A DNA stretch of 64,000 nucleotides, from positions 1 through 64,000 of the forward strand of contig NZ_AUEZ01000008.1 of NCBI RefSeq assembly GCF_000426245.1, written 5' to 3'. The stretch's first letter is position 1; every line of letters starts with the position of its first letter. Shown piece after piece: positions 35,045-44,953 of the stretch. A program made the translations under genes and the position numbers. Source of the stretch: Bradyrhizobium sp. Ai1a-2 (GTDB lineage Bacteria; Pseudomonadota; Alphaproteobacteria; Rhizobiales; Xanthobacteraceae). The notes under the pieces were generated by a model. That model made no database searches. It was not told where the DNA came from and saw nothing but the letters and a program-made list of their open reading frames with translations.

Positions 35045-35884
35045 GCTGGCGAACAACGCCCGCGCATTGCCGTGCGCGATCTTCGCGGCGATGTCCGGCG
35101 GTAGCTGTTCAAGCCAGGCGCGATAGCCGGCCATGATCTCGCCGTAGCTCGTCCAGCGCTCCGGCACCCAGGTGTCGGAGCCGAGCAGGAAGCGGTCGGG
35201 ATAGCGCTCGAACAGCGTCCGCCATTCCGCCGTCAGCTTCCCTGCGCCGTCGACGATGCCGCCACGGTACGACAGCTCGCCCCACAGGTTCGGATATTTG
35301 CCGAGCATGGCGGCGACGCGATCAGTCGGCAGGCCGAAACCGGTATGCGCCCAGATGATCCTGGCGCGCGGATTGTGCCGCATCAGGATCTCGACGGCTT
35401 CCTGATCGGCGTGCGCGTGCAAATAGAGATCGTGGTCGACGGCGAAATCGACGGTCTTCTTTACCCACTCGGTATCAGCGGCTTTGCCCGACAAATGAAA
35501 TTCGCCGACGCCGCGGTAGTAGCCGCGCTTGAACTCCTCCTGCACGAGGCCGAAGATAGCGGGATCGCCAAACCAGGTCTGGATGTCGGCACGCACACGG
35601 TAGGGGCGGAGGAACGGCACTACCTCGAGGCCGTCAGCCTTGGCATCGACCAGCGCATGGGTCCCGGTATTGGGACGGCTGGTGGCGATGATGCCGGTGA
35701 TGCGGTGCTTCCTGAACAGCGCCAGCACTTCATCGAGCTTGTAGGTGGGCGTCGGCTCCCAATTGTAGTGCAGATGCGCATCGAAGATCTCGATCGGCTC
35801 CGCCGCGCGAGCGGGCGCGCTGATCGTTGCCAGCCACGCGACGGCGGCAAATGCCGCCGCCCACATTGCACGAGGGAGCATCAT
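35039..35884 (-). CDS. exported amidohydrolase-family protein
   Basis: The 281-residue protein has a signal peptide ('LPRAMWAAAFAAVAWLATISAPARA') and an amidohydrolase-2-like TIM barrel. 'IEIFDAHLHYNWEPTPTYK' carries the HxH metal motif; 'DLYLHAHADQEAVEILMRHNP', 'IIWAHTGFG' and 'FLLGSDTWVPERW' supply the later His and Asp. The start shares one base with the RND permease stop (TGATG), so it belongs to the efflux operon. The substrate is unknown; a periplasmic metal hydrolase coupled to an efflux pump is the inference. Confidence 0.82.
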   Translation of the reverse strand: MMLPRAMWAAAFAAVAWLATISAPARAAEPIEIFDAHLHYNWEPTPTYKLDEVLALFRKHRITGIIATSRPNTGTHALVDAKADGLEVVPFLRPYRVRADIQTWFGDPAIFGLVQEEFKRGYYRGVGEFHLSGKAADTEWVKKTVDFAVDHDLYLHAHADQEAVEILMRHNPRARIIWAHTGFGLPTDRVAAMLGKYPNLWGELSYRGGIVDGAGKLTAEWRTLFERYPDRFLLGSDTWVPERWTSYGEIMAGYRAWLEQLPPDIAAKIAHGNARALFASR

Positions 35885-38800
35885 CACTCCGCCGCCACCA
35901 CGTGCGGCCGATCCTCGCCACCCTCCTCCTGCGGCTCGAGCTTGCGGCGCAGCCGACGGTCGATGCGGTCGAGATAGATGTAGATCACCGGCGTGATGAA
36001 CAGCGTCAGCAGTTGCGAGACGCAGAGTCCCCCGACCACGGCGACGCCGAGCGGCTGGCGCAGTTCGGCGCCGGCACCCGCGCCGAGTGCGATCGGCAGC
36101 GTGCCGAAGATCGCGGCAAACGTCGTCATCATGATCGGGCGGAAGCGCAGCAGCGCGGCTTCACGGATGGCGTGTTCGGCGCTCAAGCCGACGCGCCGGC
36201 GCTCGAGCGCGAAGTCGACCATCATGATCGCGTTCTTCTTGACGATGCCGACCAGCATCACGATGCCGATCATCGCGATGACCGACAGCTCCATGTTGAA
36301 CAGCATCAAGGTGAGGATCGCGCCGATGCCGGCCGACGGCAGGCCGGAGATGATCGTGATCGGGTGGATGAAGCTCTCGTAGAGAATGCCGAGGATCACG
36401 AAAGCCGCGAACACCGCGGCGAGGATCAGCACGCCCTGCCCGCGCAGCGAATCCTGGAACACCTGCGCGGTGCCGGAGAATCCGGTCGCGATCGTCGCCG
36501 GCAGGTTCGAGCTTTGCTCCAGCGCCGTGATCTGGTCGACCGCATAGCCCAGCGAAGTGCCGGGCGCGAGATTGAACGAGATCGTCACTGCCGGCTGCTG
36601 GCCCTGGTGGTTGATCTGCAGCGGTCCGACCGACGGCACCAGCCTTGCGACCGCATCCAGCGGAATGGTCTGGCCGCTCCCGGTCTTCATGTAGAGCTTG
36701 GACAGGTTGGACGGATCGACCCGGAACTCCGGCTGCACCTCCAGGATGATCTGGTAGTCGTTGGAGGGCATGTAGATGGTGCCGACCTGGCGTGAGCCAT
36801 AGGCGTTGTAGAGCTGGTTGCGCACCTGATCGACGGTGACGCCATAGACCGCAGCCTTCTCGCGGTCGATGTCGACCGTCATCTGCGGGTTCTTGATGTA
36901 GAGATCGGTGGTGACGTCGAGCAGGCCCGGGATCTTCTCGATCTTGTCGCGCATGTCAGGCGCGATCCGGTACAGCGACTCGGTGTCGCCGCTCTGCAGC
37001 ACATATTGATACTGGCTCTTGGAGACGCGGCCGCCGATGTTGAGGTTCTGCACGCTTTGGAAGAACGCCTGCATGCCCGGGATGGCGCGGGCCTTCTGGC
37101 GCAGGCGCCCGATCACGACGGCGGCGTTGTCACGCTCTTTCTGCGGCTTCAGCGCGATGAACAGACGGCCGTAATTCGCGGTCGGGTTTGGCCCGCCGGA
37201 ACCGACGGTCGAGTTGACGTAGTCGATCGCAGGGTCCGTGCGAAGCACGTCGACCAGCGCCTGCTGGCGCACCTTCATCGCTTCGAACGAGGTATCGGTC
37301 GCAGCCTCGGTCACGCCGATCAGGAAGCCAGTGTCCTCCTGCGGGAAGAAGCCCTTGGGCACGATCATGTAGAGATAGAAGGTGCCTGCGAGCGTCGCCA
37401 GGGTGACGGCAAGCATCAGCGCCTTTTTCGCCAAGACCCAGTCGAGCGCCCATTCATAGACCCGCAGCAAGGCGTCGAACATTGCCTCGAACGCCCGCAG
37501 CACGACATTCGGACGCTTGGTCTCGTCATGGGCGCGCAGCACCCGCGCGCACAGCATCGGCGTCAAGGTCAGCGACACGAACCCGGACACGATGATCGCG
37601 ACCGAGATCGTCACCGCGAATTCGCGGAATACGCGGCCGACGATGCCGCCCATCAGGAGCACGGGGATGAACACGGCGATCAGCGAAAAGGTGATCGAGA
37701 TGATGGTGAAGCCGATCTCGCGCGCGCCTTTCAGAGCCGCCTCGAACGGCCGCATGCCGCGTTCGATGTGGCGCACGATGTTCTCCAGCATGACGATGGC
37801 GTCGTCGACCACGAAGCCGACCGACAATGTCAGCGCCAGCAGCGTCATGTTGTTGACGGAGTACTCCAGCGCATACATCGCCGCGAAGGTGCCGAGCAGC
37901 GAGATCGGAACCGCGAGCGCCGGAATCATCGTGGCCCACAGCGATCGCAGGAACAGGAAGATCACCAGGATGACCAACCCGATCGCGATTAGCAGGGTTT
38001 CCTCGACGTCGCTGACCGCCTGCCGGATCGAGACCGAGCGGTCCATCATCACCTGCATGGTCACCGAGGGCGGGATCGAGGCGCGCAGTGATGGCAGCTT
38101 CGCCAGCACGGAATCGACCACCGCGACCGTGTTGGCGTCGGGCTGCTTCTGGATCGCGAGCACGATCGCGCGCTCGTCGTTCAGCCAGGTCGCAACCTTG
38201 TCGTTCTCGACGCTGTCATAGACTTTTGCGATCTCGTCGAGCCTGACCGGAGAACCGTTACGCCAGGCGACATAGATCTGCCGGTAGTCGGCCGCCTTGT
38301 CCATCTGGCCGGAGGCCTGCAGCGCGACGTCCTGCTTCGGCCCGTTGAGCGTTCCAACCGGAGTCGAGGAATTGGCGCGCGACACCGCGGCCCTGATGTC
38401 CTCGAGCGACACCCCGCGCGCCGCCGCAGCGACGGGGTCGGCCTGGACCCGGATCGCGAATTTCTGCGCACCGTAGATCAGGACCTGGGCAACGCCGGGC
38501 AGCTGCGACAGCGCCTGGCCGATGGTGATGTCGCCATACTCGTTGACGGTCGAGAGCGGCAATGTCGCCGAATTTAGCGAAATGAACAGAACCGGGAAGT
38601 CCGCCGGGTTCACCTTGCGGAAGCTCGGCGGTGTCGTCATCTCGATCGGCAGCCGGCGCTGGGCGATCGTCAGCGCGGTCTGCACGTCGAGCGCCGCGGC
38701 GTCGATGTTGCGGTTGAGGTCAAATTGGATGGTGATGACGCTCGTGCCCTGCGAGGAGTTCGAGGACATCGAGGAGATGCCGGCGATCGTCGAGAGCTGC

Positions 38801-39006
38801 CGCTCGATGATGCCGGCGACCGAGGCCGCCATGGTGTCGGCGCTCGCGCCCGGCAGTGTCGCAGTCACGGCAATGGTCGGGAAATCGACTTTCGGCAGTG
38901 CCGATACCGGCAACAGGCGGAAGCCGAAGATGCCGAAGGCGATGATCGCCGCGGTGATCAGCGTCGTCATCACCGGCCGTCGGATACAAAGTTCGGGCAG
39001 GGACAT
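35884..39006 (-). CDS. RND efflux pump permease (MdtB/MdtC-like)
   Basis: The 1040-residue inner-membrane pump has the HAE1-RND layout: an N-terminal helix ('FGIFGFRLLPVSALPKVDFPTIAVTATLPGASA'), two large periplasmic loops, and twelve membrane segments. 'LSVGFVVDDAIVMLENIVRHIERG' in the fourth helix carries the paired proton-relay Asp residues. It would expel toxic compounds with the adaptor encoded 6 bp upstream. I see no outer-membrane channel gene or regulator in the window, so the channel must come from elsewhere. Confidence 0.95.
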   Translation of the reverse strand: MSLPELCIRRPVMTTLITAAIIAFGIFGFRLLPVSALPKVDFPTIAVTATLPGASADTMAASVAGIIERQLSTIAGISSMSSNSSQGTSVITIQFDLNRNIDAAALDVQTALTIAQRRLPIEMTTPPSFRKVNPADFPVLFISLNSATLPLSTVNEYGDITIGQALSQLPGVAQVLIYGAQKFAIRVQADPVAAAARGVSLEDIRAAVSRANSSTPVGTLNGPKQDVALQASGQMDKAADYRQIYVAWRNGSPVRLDEIAKVYDSVENDKVATWLNDERAIVLAIQKQPDANTVAVVDSVLAKLPSLRASIPPSVTMQVMMDRSVSIRQAVSDVEETLLIAIGLVILVIFLFLRSLWATMIPALAVPISLLGTFAAMYALEYSVNNMTLLALTLSVGFVVDDAIVMLENIVRHIERGMRPFEAALKGAREIGFTIISITFSLIAVFIPVLLMGGIVGRVFREFAVTISVAIIVSGFVSLTLTPMLCARVLRAHDETKRPNVVLRAFEAMFDALLRVYEWALDWVLAKKALMLAVTLATLAGTFYLYMIVPKGFFPQEDTGFLIGVTEAATDTSFEAMKVRQQALVDVLRTDPAIDYVNSTVGSGGPNPTANYGRLFIALKPQKERDNAAVVIGRLRQKARAIPGMQAFFQSVQNLNIGGRVSKSQYQYVLQSGDTESLYRIAPDMRDKIEKIPGLLDVTTDLYIKNPQMTVDIDREKAAVYGVTVDQVRNQLYNAYGSRQVGTIYMPSNDYQIILEVQPEFRVDPSNLSKLYMKTGSGQTIPLDAVARLVPSVGPLQINHQGQQPAVTISFNLAPGTSLGYAVDQITALEQSSNLPATIATGFSGTAQVFQDSLRGQGVLILAAVFAAFVILGILYESFIHPITIISGLPSAGIGAILTLMLFNMELSVIAMIGIVMLVGIVKKNAIMMVDFALERRRVGLSAEHAIREAALLRFRPIMMTTFAAIFGTLPIALGAGAGAELRQPLGVAVVGGLCVSQLLTLFITPVIYIYLDRIDRRLRRKLEPQEEGGEDRPHVVAAE

Positions 39007-39012
39007 CGCCGT

Positions 39013-40146
39013 CTAAGCCCCGGCCTTGCGTGCGCGCGGCTCGGCCCGCGTGCCGTCCGACAACAGCAACTGGCCGTCGACCACGACGTCCTCACCGCCG
39101 GAGAGCCCCTCAGCGATCACCGAGAAGCCGCCGAAGGTGCGGTCCACCTTGACCGGGATGACCTTGGCCACGCCGTCCTTCACGGCGAAAACATAGTTGC
39201 CGTTCTGGCTACGCTGGACCGCGACCGTCGGCACCACCACGGCATCCTCGTTACGGATGATCAGCTTGGTCTGCACCAAGATGCCCGGCCACAGGGTCTC
39301 GTTTCCATTGTCCATGATGCCGCGGACGGTCACCATGCCGGTGGTCGAATCCACGGTGTTCTCGACCATCGCCACCTTGCCCTCTTCCGAGCGCTTGTGC
39401 CCGGGGACGGTCGCGATCACCCTGGAATCGCCCTTCGCCATCGCATCGCGCAGGTCGACCAGCACGCGCTGCGGGATCGCGAAGGTGACGTAGACCGGCG
39501 CCATCTGGTTGATGGTGGCCAGCGGCTGGGTGTCGGCGGGACGCACGAAATTGCCGACCTTCACATTGGCGGCGCTGATGCGGCCTGCGAACGGCGAGCG
39601 GATGACGGTGTAGCTTTTCTGGACACGGAGATTGTCGAGCGCCGACTGGTCGGCCTTGATGGTGCCGATCAGGATGTCCGACTGGGTCTTGGCGTTGTCG
39701 ACATTGACCTGGGTGGTCGCGCCCTTGGCGACGAGATCGTTGTAGCGGCGGAGGTCGCGCTGCGCGCCCTCGAGTTGCGCCTGGTCCTTGGCCAGCACGC
39801 CCTCGGCCTGCTCGATCTGGGCGTCGATTTGCCGCGCGTCGAGCGTGAACAGGAGGTCGCCCTCGTTGACCCTGGCGCCGTCCTCGAAATGCACGCCGAT
39901 GATCGTGGTCTCCAGCCGCGACTTCAGCGCCACGCTGGCAATCGGCGTCACGGTTCCGATGGCATCGACATCGACCGGGACCGATCGCCTCTCCGCCTTG
40001 GCAAGGTCGACCGAAACCGCGCGCGACCGTTGCGGCGCCTGCGCGGTCGCACCACCACCGGCCAGCCACGACGAGCGGGTGGTGTAGGCGGCTACGGCGG
40101 CGATGCCGATGACGCCTGCAACGAGGATTAAATTTCTTTTCTTCAT
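39013..40146 (-). CDS. RND efflux periplasmic adaptor (membrane fusion protein)
   Basis: The 377-residue protein has an N-terminal membrane anchor ('RNLILVAGVIGIAAVAAY'), a lipoyl-like/barrel-sandwich region ('VTPIASVALKSRLETTIIGVHFEDGARVNEGDLLFTLD'), an alpha-hairpin ('AQIEQAEGVLAKDQAQLEGAQRDLRRYNDLVAKGATT'), and a beta-barrel domain. It bridges the permease to an outer-membrane channel. The frame extends to 40278 but the ATG at 40146 ('MKKRNLIL') gives a proper signal anchor. It is the first gene of the efflux operon. Confidence 0.93.
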   Translation of the reverse strand: MKKRNLILVAGVIGIAAVAAYTTRSSWLAGGGATAQAPQRSRAVSVDLAKAERRSVPVDVDAIGTVTPIASVALKSRLETTIIGVHFEDGARVNEGDLLFTLDARQIDAQIEQAEGVLAKDQAQLEGAQRDLRRYNDLVAKGATTQVNVDNAKTQSDILIGTIKADQSALDNLRVQKSYTVIRSPFAGRISAANVKVGNFVRPADTQPLATINQMAPVYVTFAIPQRVLVDLRDAMAKGDSRVIATVPGHKRSEEGKVAMVENTVDSTTGMVTVRGIMDNGNETLWPGILVQTKLIIRNEDAVVVPTVAVQRSQNGNYVFAVKDGVAKVIPVKVDRTFGGFSVIAEGLSGGEDVVVDGQLLLSDGTRAEPRARKAGA

Positions 40147-40313
40147 GCTTTTTGCTCGCCCGCCGGCCCACAATGACCGGGACGACCCAATCCTGCCCCT
40201 TGCCTGCCCCTCGACGGCGCGTTTTGCGCCATTAATCCTTAAATGGTTATCACAGCCGTGCGGCACATGGTATGCCAACGGCCGAAATTGTGGCTACGAC
40301 TTAGGTCCCCTTC

Positions 40314-41105
40314 ATGCGCATCGCGACTTGGAACGTCAATTCGATCCGGCAGCGGCTCGAGCCCCTCCTCGCCTGGCTGAAGGAGTGCTCCCCTGACATC
40401 GTCTGCCTGCAGGAAATCAAATGCACCGACGAAGCCTTTCCGCGGCTGGAGATTGAATCGCTCGGCTACAATGTCGTGACCCACGGCCAGAAGACCTTCA
40501 ACGGCGTCGCCCTGCTCTCCAAGCTGCCGTTCGACGAGACCAGGTCGGGCCTCGCCGGCGATGATGAAGATGCCCACGCGCGCTTCCTCGAGGGCGTCGT
40601 CACCCACAAGCACGGCGTACTCAGGGTCGCCTGCCTTTATCTGCCCAATGGCAACCCGGCGAACAGCGACAAATATCCGTACAAGCTCAAATGGATGTCG
40701 CGGCTTCTTGAGTATTCGAGGGAGCGACTTAAAGCGGAAGAGCCGCTGATCCTTGCCGGCGACTTCAACGTGATCCCGGCGGCCTCAGACGTCTACAACC
40801 CGCCGGCCTGGGTGGAAGACGCGCTGTTCCGTCCGACCACCCGCGAAGCGTTCCAGTCCCTGCTCGGCCTCGGCTTGACCGACGCGCTCCGCGCCGTCAC
40901 CGACGCGCCCGGCCAGTACACGTTCTGGGACTACCAGGCTGGCGCCTGGCAGAAGAACTGGGGCCTGCGGATCGACCACCTCTTGATGTCGCCTCAGGCC
41001 AGCGACCGCCTGACCCACGTCGGGGTCGACAGTTACGTCCGCGCCTGGGAAAAACCGTCCGACCACGTGCCGGTCTGGGCCGAACTCGACTTCGAGGCTG
41101 CGTAA
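40314..41105 (+). CDS. xthA: exodeoxyribonuclease III
   Basis: The 263-residue AP endonuclease/3'-exonuclease repairs abasic and oxidised 3' ends in DNA. 'MRIATWNVNSIRQRL', 'DIVCLQEIKCTDE' with the metal-binding Glu, 'LAGDFNVIP' and 'LRIDHLLMSP' plus the terminal 'SDHVPVWAEL' (catalytic Asp-His) are all present. Length is typical. It is divergent from the efflux operon and convergent with exoR. Confidence 0.95.
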   Translation: MRIATWNVNSIRQRLEPLLAWLKECSPDIVCLQEIKCTDEAFPRLEIESLGYNVVTHGQKTFNGVALLSKLPFDETRSGLAGDDEDAHARFLEGVVTHKHGVLRVACLYLPNGNPANSDKYPYKLKWMSRLLEYSRERLKAEEPLILAGDFNVIPAASDVYNPPAWVEDALFRPTTREAFQSLLGLGLTDALRAVTDAPGQYTFWDYQAGAWQKNWGLRIDHLLMSPQASDRLTHVGVDSYVRAWEKPSDHVPVWAELDFEAA

Positions 41106-41129
41106 GATCCACAATCGGTTGCGACTTCG

Positions 41130-41262
41130 GCTCACCTCCCCTTGAAAAGGGAAGGTCGGTTTGCGCGTACGCGCAAACCGGGCGGGGATCCACTCTCTCC
41201 ACAAATGCCTGCGCCCGCGGCAGACCCCCATCCCAACCTTCCCCCTTTCAGGGGGAAGGAGC
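41130..41262. repeat. repeat with 22-bp palindrome between convergent xthA and exoR
   Basis: The interval contains CTCCCCTTGAAAAGGGAAGG, a perfect 22-bp palindrome at 41158-41179 (GGTTTGCGCGT and its complement), and a CTTCCCCCTTTCAGGGGGAAG hairpin near 41239-41259. The CCCTTTC/GAAAGGG-type segments at both ends could also pair at long range. It is suited to act as a bidirectional terminator. Confidence 0.7.
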
Positions 41263-41306
41263 ACAGCATCCATTGCGGATACATCTCAGGGGTTCGGTCT
41301 CTCAGC

Positions 41307-42149
41307 CTAGTCCTTGCGGCCCTGCACCCAGTGCTCGAGCATCTGCAGCGCCATCGCGCGGTCGTCGTCGGAGGCCTTGGCGAACGCGCGGTTGTAGCTT
41401 TCCTTGATCCACATCTCGTCGGGAGCGGCGCTGTCGCGGGCGAGCGTCAGCCACATCAGGCCGCGCGCCCGCTGCGGCGGCAGGCGGTCGCCGTTGAACA
41501 GCATCTGGCCGAGCAGCGCCTGGGCCTGATGCTGCCCCTTCTGGGCCGCAAGCCCGAGCCAGCGCGCGCCATAGCGGAAGTCTTCCCGCGAGGCGTCCGG
41601 CGTCTTCAGATAGAGCCGGGCGAGATCATACTGGGCGTCGGCATTCCCAAAATAGGACGCCGCATAGGAGAACATCTCCCGCGCCCGGTCGGTATCAACC
41701 TTGATCTTCGAGTTCGGGATGCCGTTGAGGTAGTAGCGTCCCAGCGCCACGAACGCCTGGGCCACGATCGTCGCCTGCGGCGCTGATGGGCTATCCTCGG
41801 CATGCGCATTGGCGATGCGGCTGAAATATTCGAACGCGCGCAGGTCATCCTGGGCGACACCGTCGCCCTCGGCATACATCCGCCCCAGCTTCCACTGGGC
41901 GACGGGATGGCCGCCCTCTGCGGCAAATTGCAGCGACGAGAAGGAGGACGTCGAGGAGTTGGCGGCGTTCGCCGTGGGTGCCGGAACCGCCACCCGCTTC
42001 AGTCCGCCCCCGGCGCTGGGCTGGGGAGAGACCATCGGGATCGTGGCGTCCTGCGGATTGACCGGGGCGCCGTCGAACGCGAATCCAGGACCCGCCACCG
42101 GAATGGCCCCTAAAATCAACGCAATAATCGTACGCTCAAATGTCCGCAT
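41307..42149 (-). CDS. exoR: ExoR-like Sel1-repeat periplasmic regulator
   Basis: The 280-residue protein has a signal peptide ('[19 protein letters not shown]') and four to five Sel1-type repeats: '[38 protein letters not shown]', '[47 protein letters not shown]', '[24 protein letters not shown]'. The spacing and the 'GIPxS..KVD' segment match ExoR of Sinorhizobium, a periplasmic protein that restrains the ExoS-ChvI two-component system and so exopolysaccharide synthesis. Its start lies inside the 3' end of ilvD (14-bp overlap), so it is translated from the same transcript. Confidence 0.87.
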   Translation of the reverse strand: MRTFERTIIALILGAIPVAGPGFAFDGAPVNPQDATIPMVSPQPSAGGGLKRVAVPAPTANAANSSTSSFSSLQFAAEGGHPVAQWKLGRMYAEGDGVAQDDLRAFEYFSRIANAHAEDSPSAPQATIVAQAFVALGRYYLNGIPNSKIKVDTDRAREMFSYAASYFGNADAQYDLARLYLKTPDASREDFRYGARWLGLAAQKGQHQAQALLGQMLFNGDRLPPQRARGLMWLTLARDSAAPDEMWIKESYNRAFAKASDDDRAMALQMLEHWVQGRKD

Positions 42150-43884
42150 AACACTGTTTCTCGTGCGCGCCACCTGGATGGGTGACGGCGCCAACCACCG
42201 CAGGCCCGACCTGCTGGGCGTATTTCCACAGCGCACCAGATGTTTGGTTAGTCGCGCGAGGGGCCCATTTGGTCTTGCGTTCCGCGAGCTCGGCGTCGCT
42301 CAATTTTACGTTAAGAGTGCCGGCCACCGCGTCGATCTCGATGATGTCGCCGTCCTGCAGCAATGCGATCGGTCCACCGATGGCGGCTTCCGGTCCGACA
42401 TGGCCGATGCAGAAGCCCCTCGTGGCGCCCGAGAACCGGCCGTCGGTGATCAGCGCGATCTTGCCGCCCATCCCCTGCCCGGTCAGCGCCGCCGTCGTTG
42501 CCAACATTTCCCGCATGCCGGGACCGCCCTTCGGCCCCTCGTAGCGGATGACGATGACCTCGCCTTCCTTGTAGGTCCGCTTCTGGACCGCCTCGAAGGC
42601 GTCCTCCTCGCGGTCGAAGCAGCGGGCAGGACCCGTAAACTTCAAATTCGACATGCCCGCGACCTTCACGATCGCTCCTTCCGGCGCAAGATTACCCTTC
42701 AAGCCGACGACACCGCCGGTAACGGTGATCGGCTTGTCCGCAGGACGGACCACGTCCTGGTGCGGATTCCACTTCACGCTTTTGAGGTTTTCGGCGATCG
42801 TGCGGCCCGTCACCGTGAGGCAATCGCCGTGGAGGTGGCCGTTATCGAGCAGCGTCTTCATCAGCAGCGGAATGCCGCCAGCTTCAAACATGTCTTTGGC
42901 AACATAACGGCCGCCCGGCTTCAAATCCGCGACGTACGGAGTCTTTTTGAAGATTTCCGCCACGTCGAACAGATCGAACTTGATGCCGCATTCGTTGGCA
43001 ATCGCCGGCAGGTGCAGGCCCGCATTGGTCGAGCCACCGGAGGCTGCGACCACGGCCGCAGCGTTCTCCAGGGATTTACGGGTGATGATGTCGCGCGGCC
43101 GGATGTTCTTGGCGATCAGCTCCATGATCTTCTCGCCGGCGGCGGCGCAGAACGCGTCGCGGATCTCGTAAGGCGCCGGAGCCCCGGCAGAATACGGGAG
43201 TGCGAGCCCGATCGCTTCCGACACGGTCGCCATGGTGTTGGCGGTGAATTGCGCGCCGCAGGCGCCGGCCGAGGGACAGGCCACGCGCTCGATCTCGTCG
43301 AGATCGGCATCCGACATGGCGCCCACCGAGTGCTTGCCGACGGCTTCGAACATGTCCTGGACGGTGACCTGCTGGCCGCGGAAATTGCCGGGCAGGATCG
43401 AGCCGCCATAGATGAAGATCGAGGGCACGTTGAGCCGGACCATCGCCATCATCATGCCCGGCAGCGACTTGTCGCAACCGGCAAGCCCGACCAGGGCGTC
43501 ATAGGCATGGCCGCGCACGGTCAGTTCAACCGAATCGGCGATGCATTCCCGCGACGGCAGCGACGAGCGCATGCCGTCATGGCCCATGGCAATGCCGTCG
43601 GTCACGGTGATGGTGCAGAATTCGCGCGGGGTGCCGCCGGCGGAGGCGACGCCCTTCTTCACCGCCTGGGCCTGGCGCATCAGCGAGATGTTGCAGGGCG
43701 CGGCTTCGTTCCAGCAGGAAGCCACGCCGACGAACGGCTGGTGGATCTGCTCGGTGGTGAGTCCCATGGCATAGAGGTACGAGCGGTGCGGGGCGCGCTC
43801 GGGGCCCTCCGTCACGTGGCGGCTCGGCAGTCTGCTCTTGAGATTGGTCTTGGCGTCCATCGCGAACCCAGTTGTCCCAGCCAT
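42136..43884 (-). CDS. ilvD: dihydroxy-acid dehydratase
   Basis: The 582-residue Fe-S enzyme makes 2-oxo acids in valine, leucine and isoleucine synthesis. Cluster ligands are in '[12 protein letters not shown]', '[11 protein letters not shown]' and '[16 protein letters not shown]'; '[19 protein letters not shown]' is a further signature. The ATG at 43884 is supported by AAGG-like sequence, but the ATG at 43860 ('[13 protein letters not shown]') is an equally likely start from the family N terminus. It precedes and overlaps exoR. Confidence 0.95.
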   Translation of the reverse strand: MAGTTGFAMDAKTNLKSRLPSRHVTEGPERAPHRSYLYAMGLTTEQIHQPFVGVASCWNEAAPCNISLMRQAQAVKKGVASAGGTPREFCTITVTDGIAMGHDGMRSSLPSRECIADSVELTVRGHAYDALVGLAGCDKSLPGMMMAMVRLNVPSIFIYGGSILPGNFRGQQVTVQDMFEAVGKHSVGAMSDADLDEIERVACPSAGACGAQFTANTMATVSEAIGLALPYSAGAPAPYEIRDAFCAAAGEKIMELIAKNIRPRDIITRKSLENAAAVVAASGGSTNAGLHLPAIANECGIKFDLFDVAEIFKKTPYVADLKPGGRYVAKDMFEAGGIPLLMKTLLDNGHLHGDCLTVTGRTIAENLKSVKWNPHQDVVRPADKPITVTGGVVGLKGNLAPEGAIVKVAGMSNLKFTGPARCFDREEDAFEAVQKRTYKEGEVIVIRYEGPKGGPGMREMLATTAALTGQGMGGKIALITDGRFSGATRGFCIGHVGPEAAIGGPIALLQDGDIIEIDAVAGTLNVKLSDAELAERKTKWAPRATNQTSGALWKYAQQVGPAVVGAVTHPGGAHEKQCYADI

Positions 43885-44953
43885 CTCTGCCTTGACCCGG
43901 GAAATGGTGATCTTCCCTTCGCTTCGCGAGTGCCGTAGCTCTAGCCTTACGAAGCATCATTTCATGCAGGGGTGTGGCCAAAAAGCGGCGCGTGCAAGAA
44001 GTGCCGGATTAAACGGATAAATCTTAGACAACTGTTGCCTCATCGCAACAATCGTTGCGCCCCAGCAACCATTTGGACGGGTTCCAGGCGCTTAGCGGGC
44101 ATTTTTCGGGCGCGTAAACCATCGCGCGGGAACCGTTTTGGCGAAGATTGTGGCTTTGGCTTCACTCGAATCGGCGTGCGATTCTCGCTGCGCGGTCCCT
44201 TACGAAAGCAGGCACACATAACCACCGGAGGTTGACGTCACGCGAGCGAACGGTCGCGGCTTCGCGCATCACCAGCGCCTGCAGTGATGGGTCGCGTTCA
44301 CACAGAGCGATGCGCCTGAGGTTGCGTCTCGCTTCATTTTTCTTCCGCCAGGATTCGCCGCTGTGTTGCTGGCTTGACGCTTCGTCGCGCGCTGACACAA
44401 CGGAGAGTTTTGAGCCAGGACGGTGGCGCCACTCACTACCGAGAAAATTTCCGCGCGCACGCGTTGATGATCGCGTGAATGGCGCGATCGTTGCGCTATT
44501 GCGGCAGCAATTGGGCACACGTGTTGGCGATACGGCGCGTGTATTGCGGATTCATCGTGTTCAGGAAATCCAGTGATCCCGCTTCTGCATGCGAAGCGGA
44601 ACCAAGCAGCGAACCGACGCCATTGCGACGGCGCGCATCACAACGCGAGGGCTTTCATCTCCGTAAGTCTCTTCTCTGGCTGTACCGCCCAGCCGTGCGA
44701 GGACGGTGATCGTGTCACTCGCGCTTGCTCGTGCGAAGCATCACGCAAGACAAACGTGATCACCGGAAGATGCGAAGTTCCTTCTAGACACTCCGTAATT
44801 TCACCACGTTAAGGTTCCATTCACTTCAGCGTTTTTCTCGCGCTGTGTCTTCAGCGCGACAGTCGTGAATCGATGCTGTGATAACCTTAGTCCCTTCAAG
44901 CCGCACGGTTTGCGACTTGGTTTGTGTCTAATGGTTCGCAGGGGGACCATGGA
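43885..44953. other. 1.07-kb interval without a recognisable gene
   Basis: The interval between ilvD and the lytic transglycosylase gene has no open frame with plausible protein features on either strand. The frames present at 44148-44576 (plus) and 44162-44518 (minus) overlap each other and are rich in Arg/Ser with no family pattern. It contains the divergent promoters of both neighbours and a GGTGATC/GATCACC inverted repeat (44706-44765). The base composition looks less GC-biased than the flanking genes. Confidence 0.5.

Noticed and set aside
44148..44576. 142-codon plus-strand frame and 118-codon minus-strand frame in the ilvD-slt gap
   Set aside because: They overlap on opposite strands, are rich in Arg and Ser, and show no family pattern.
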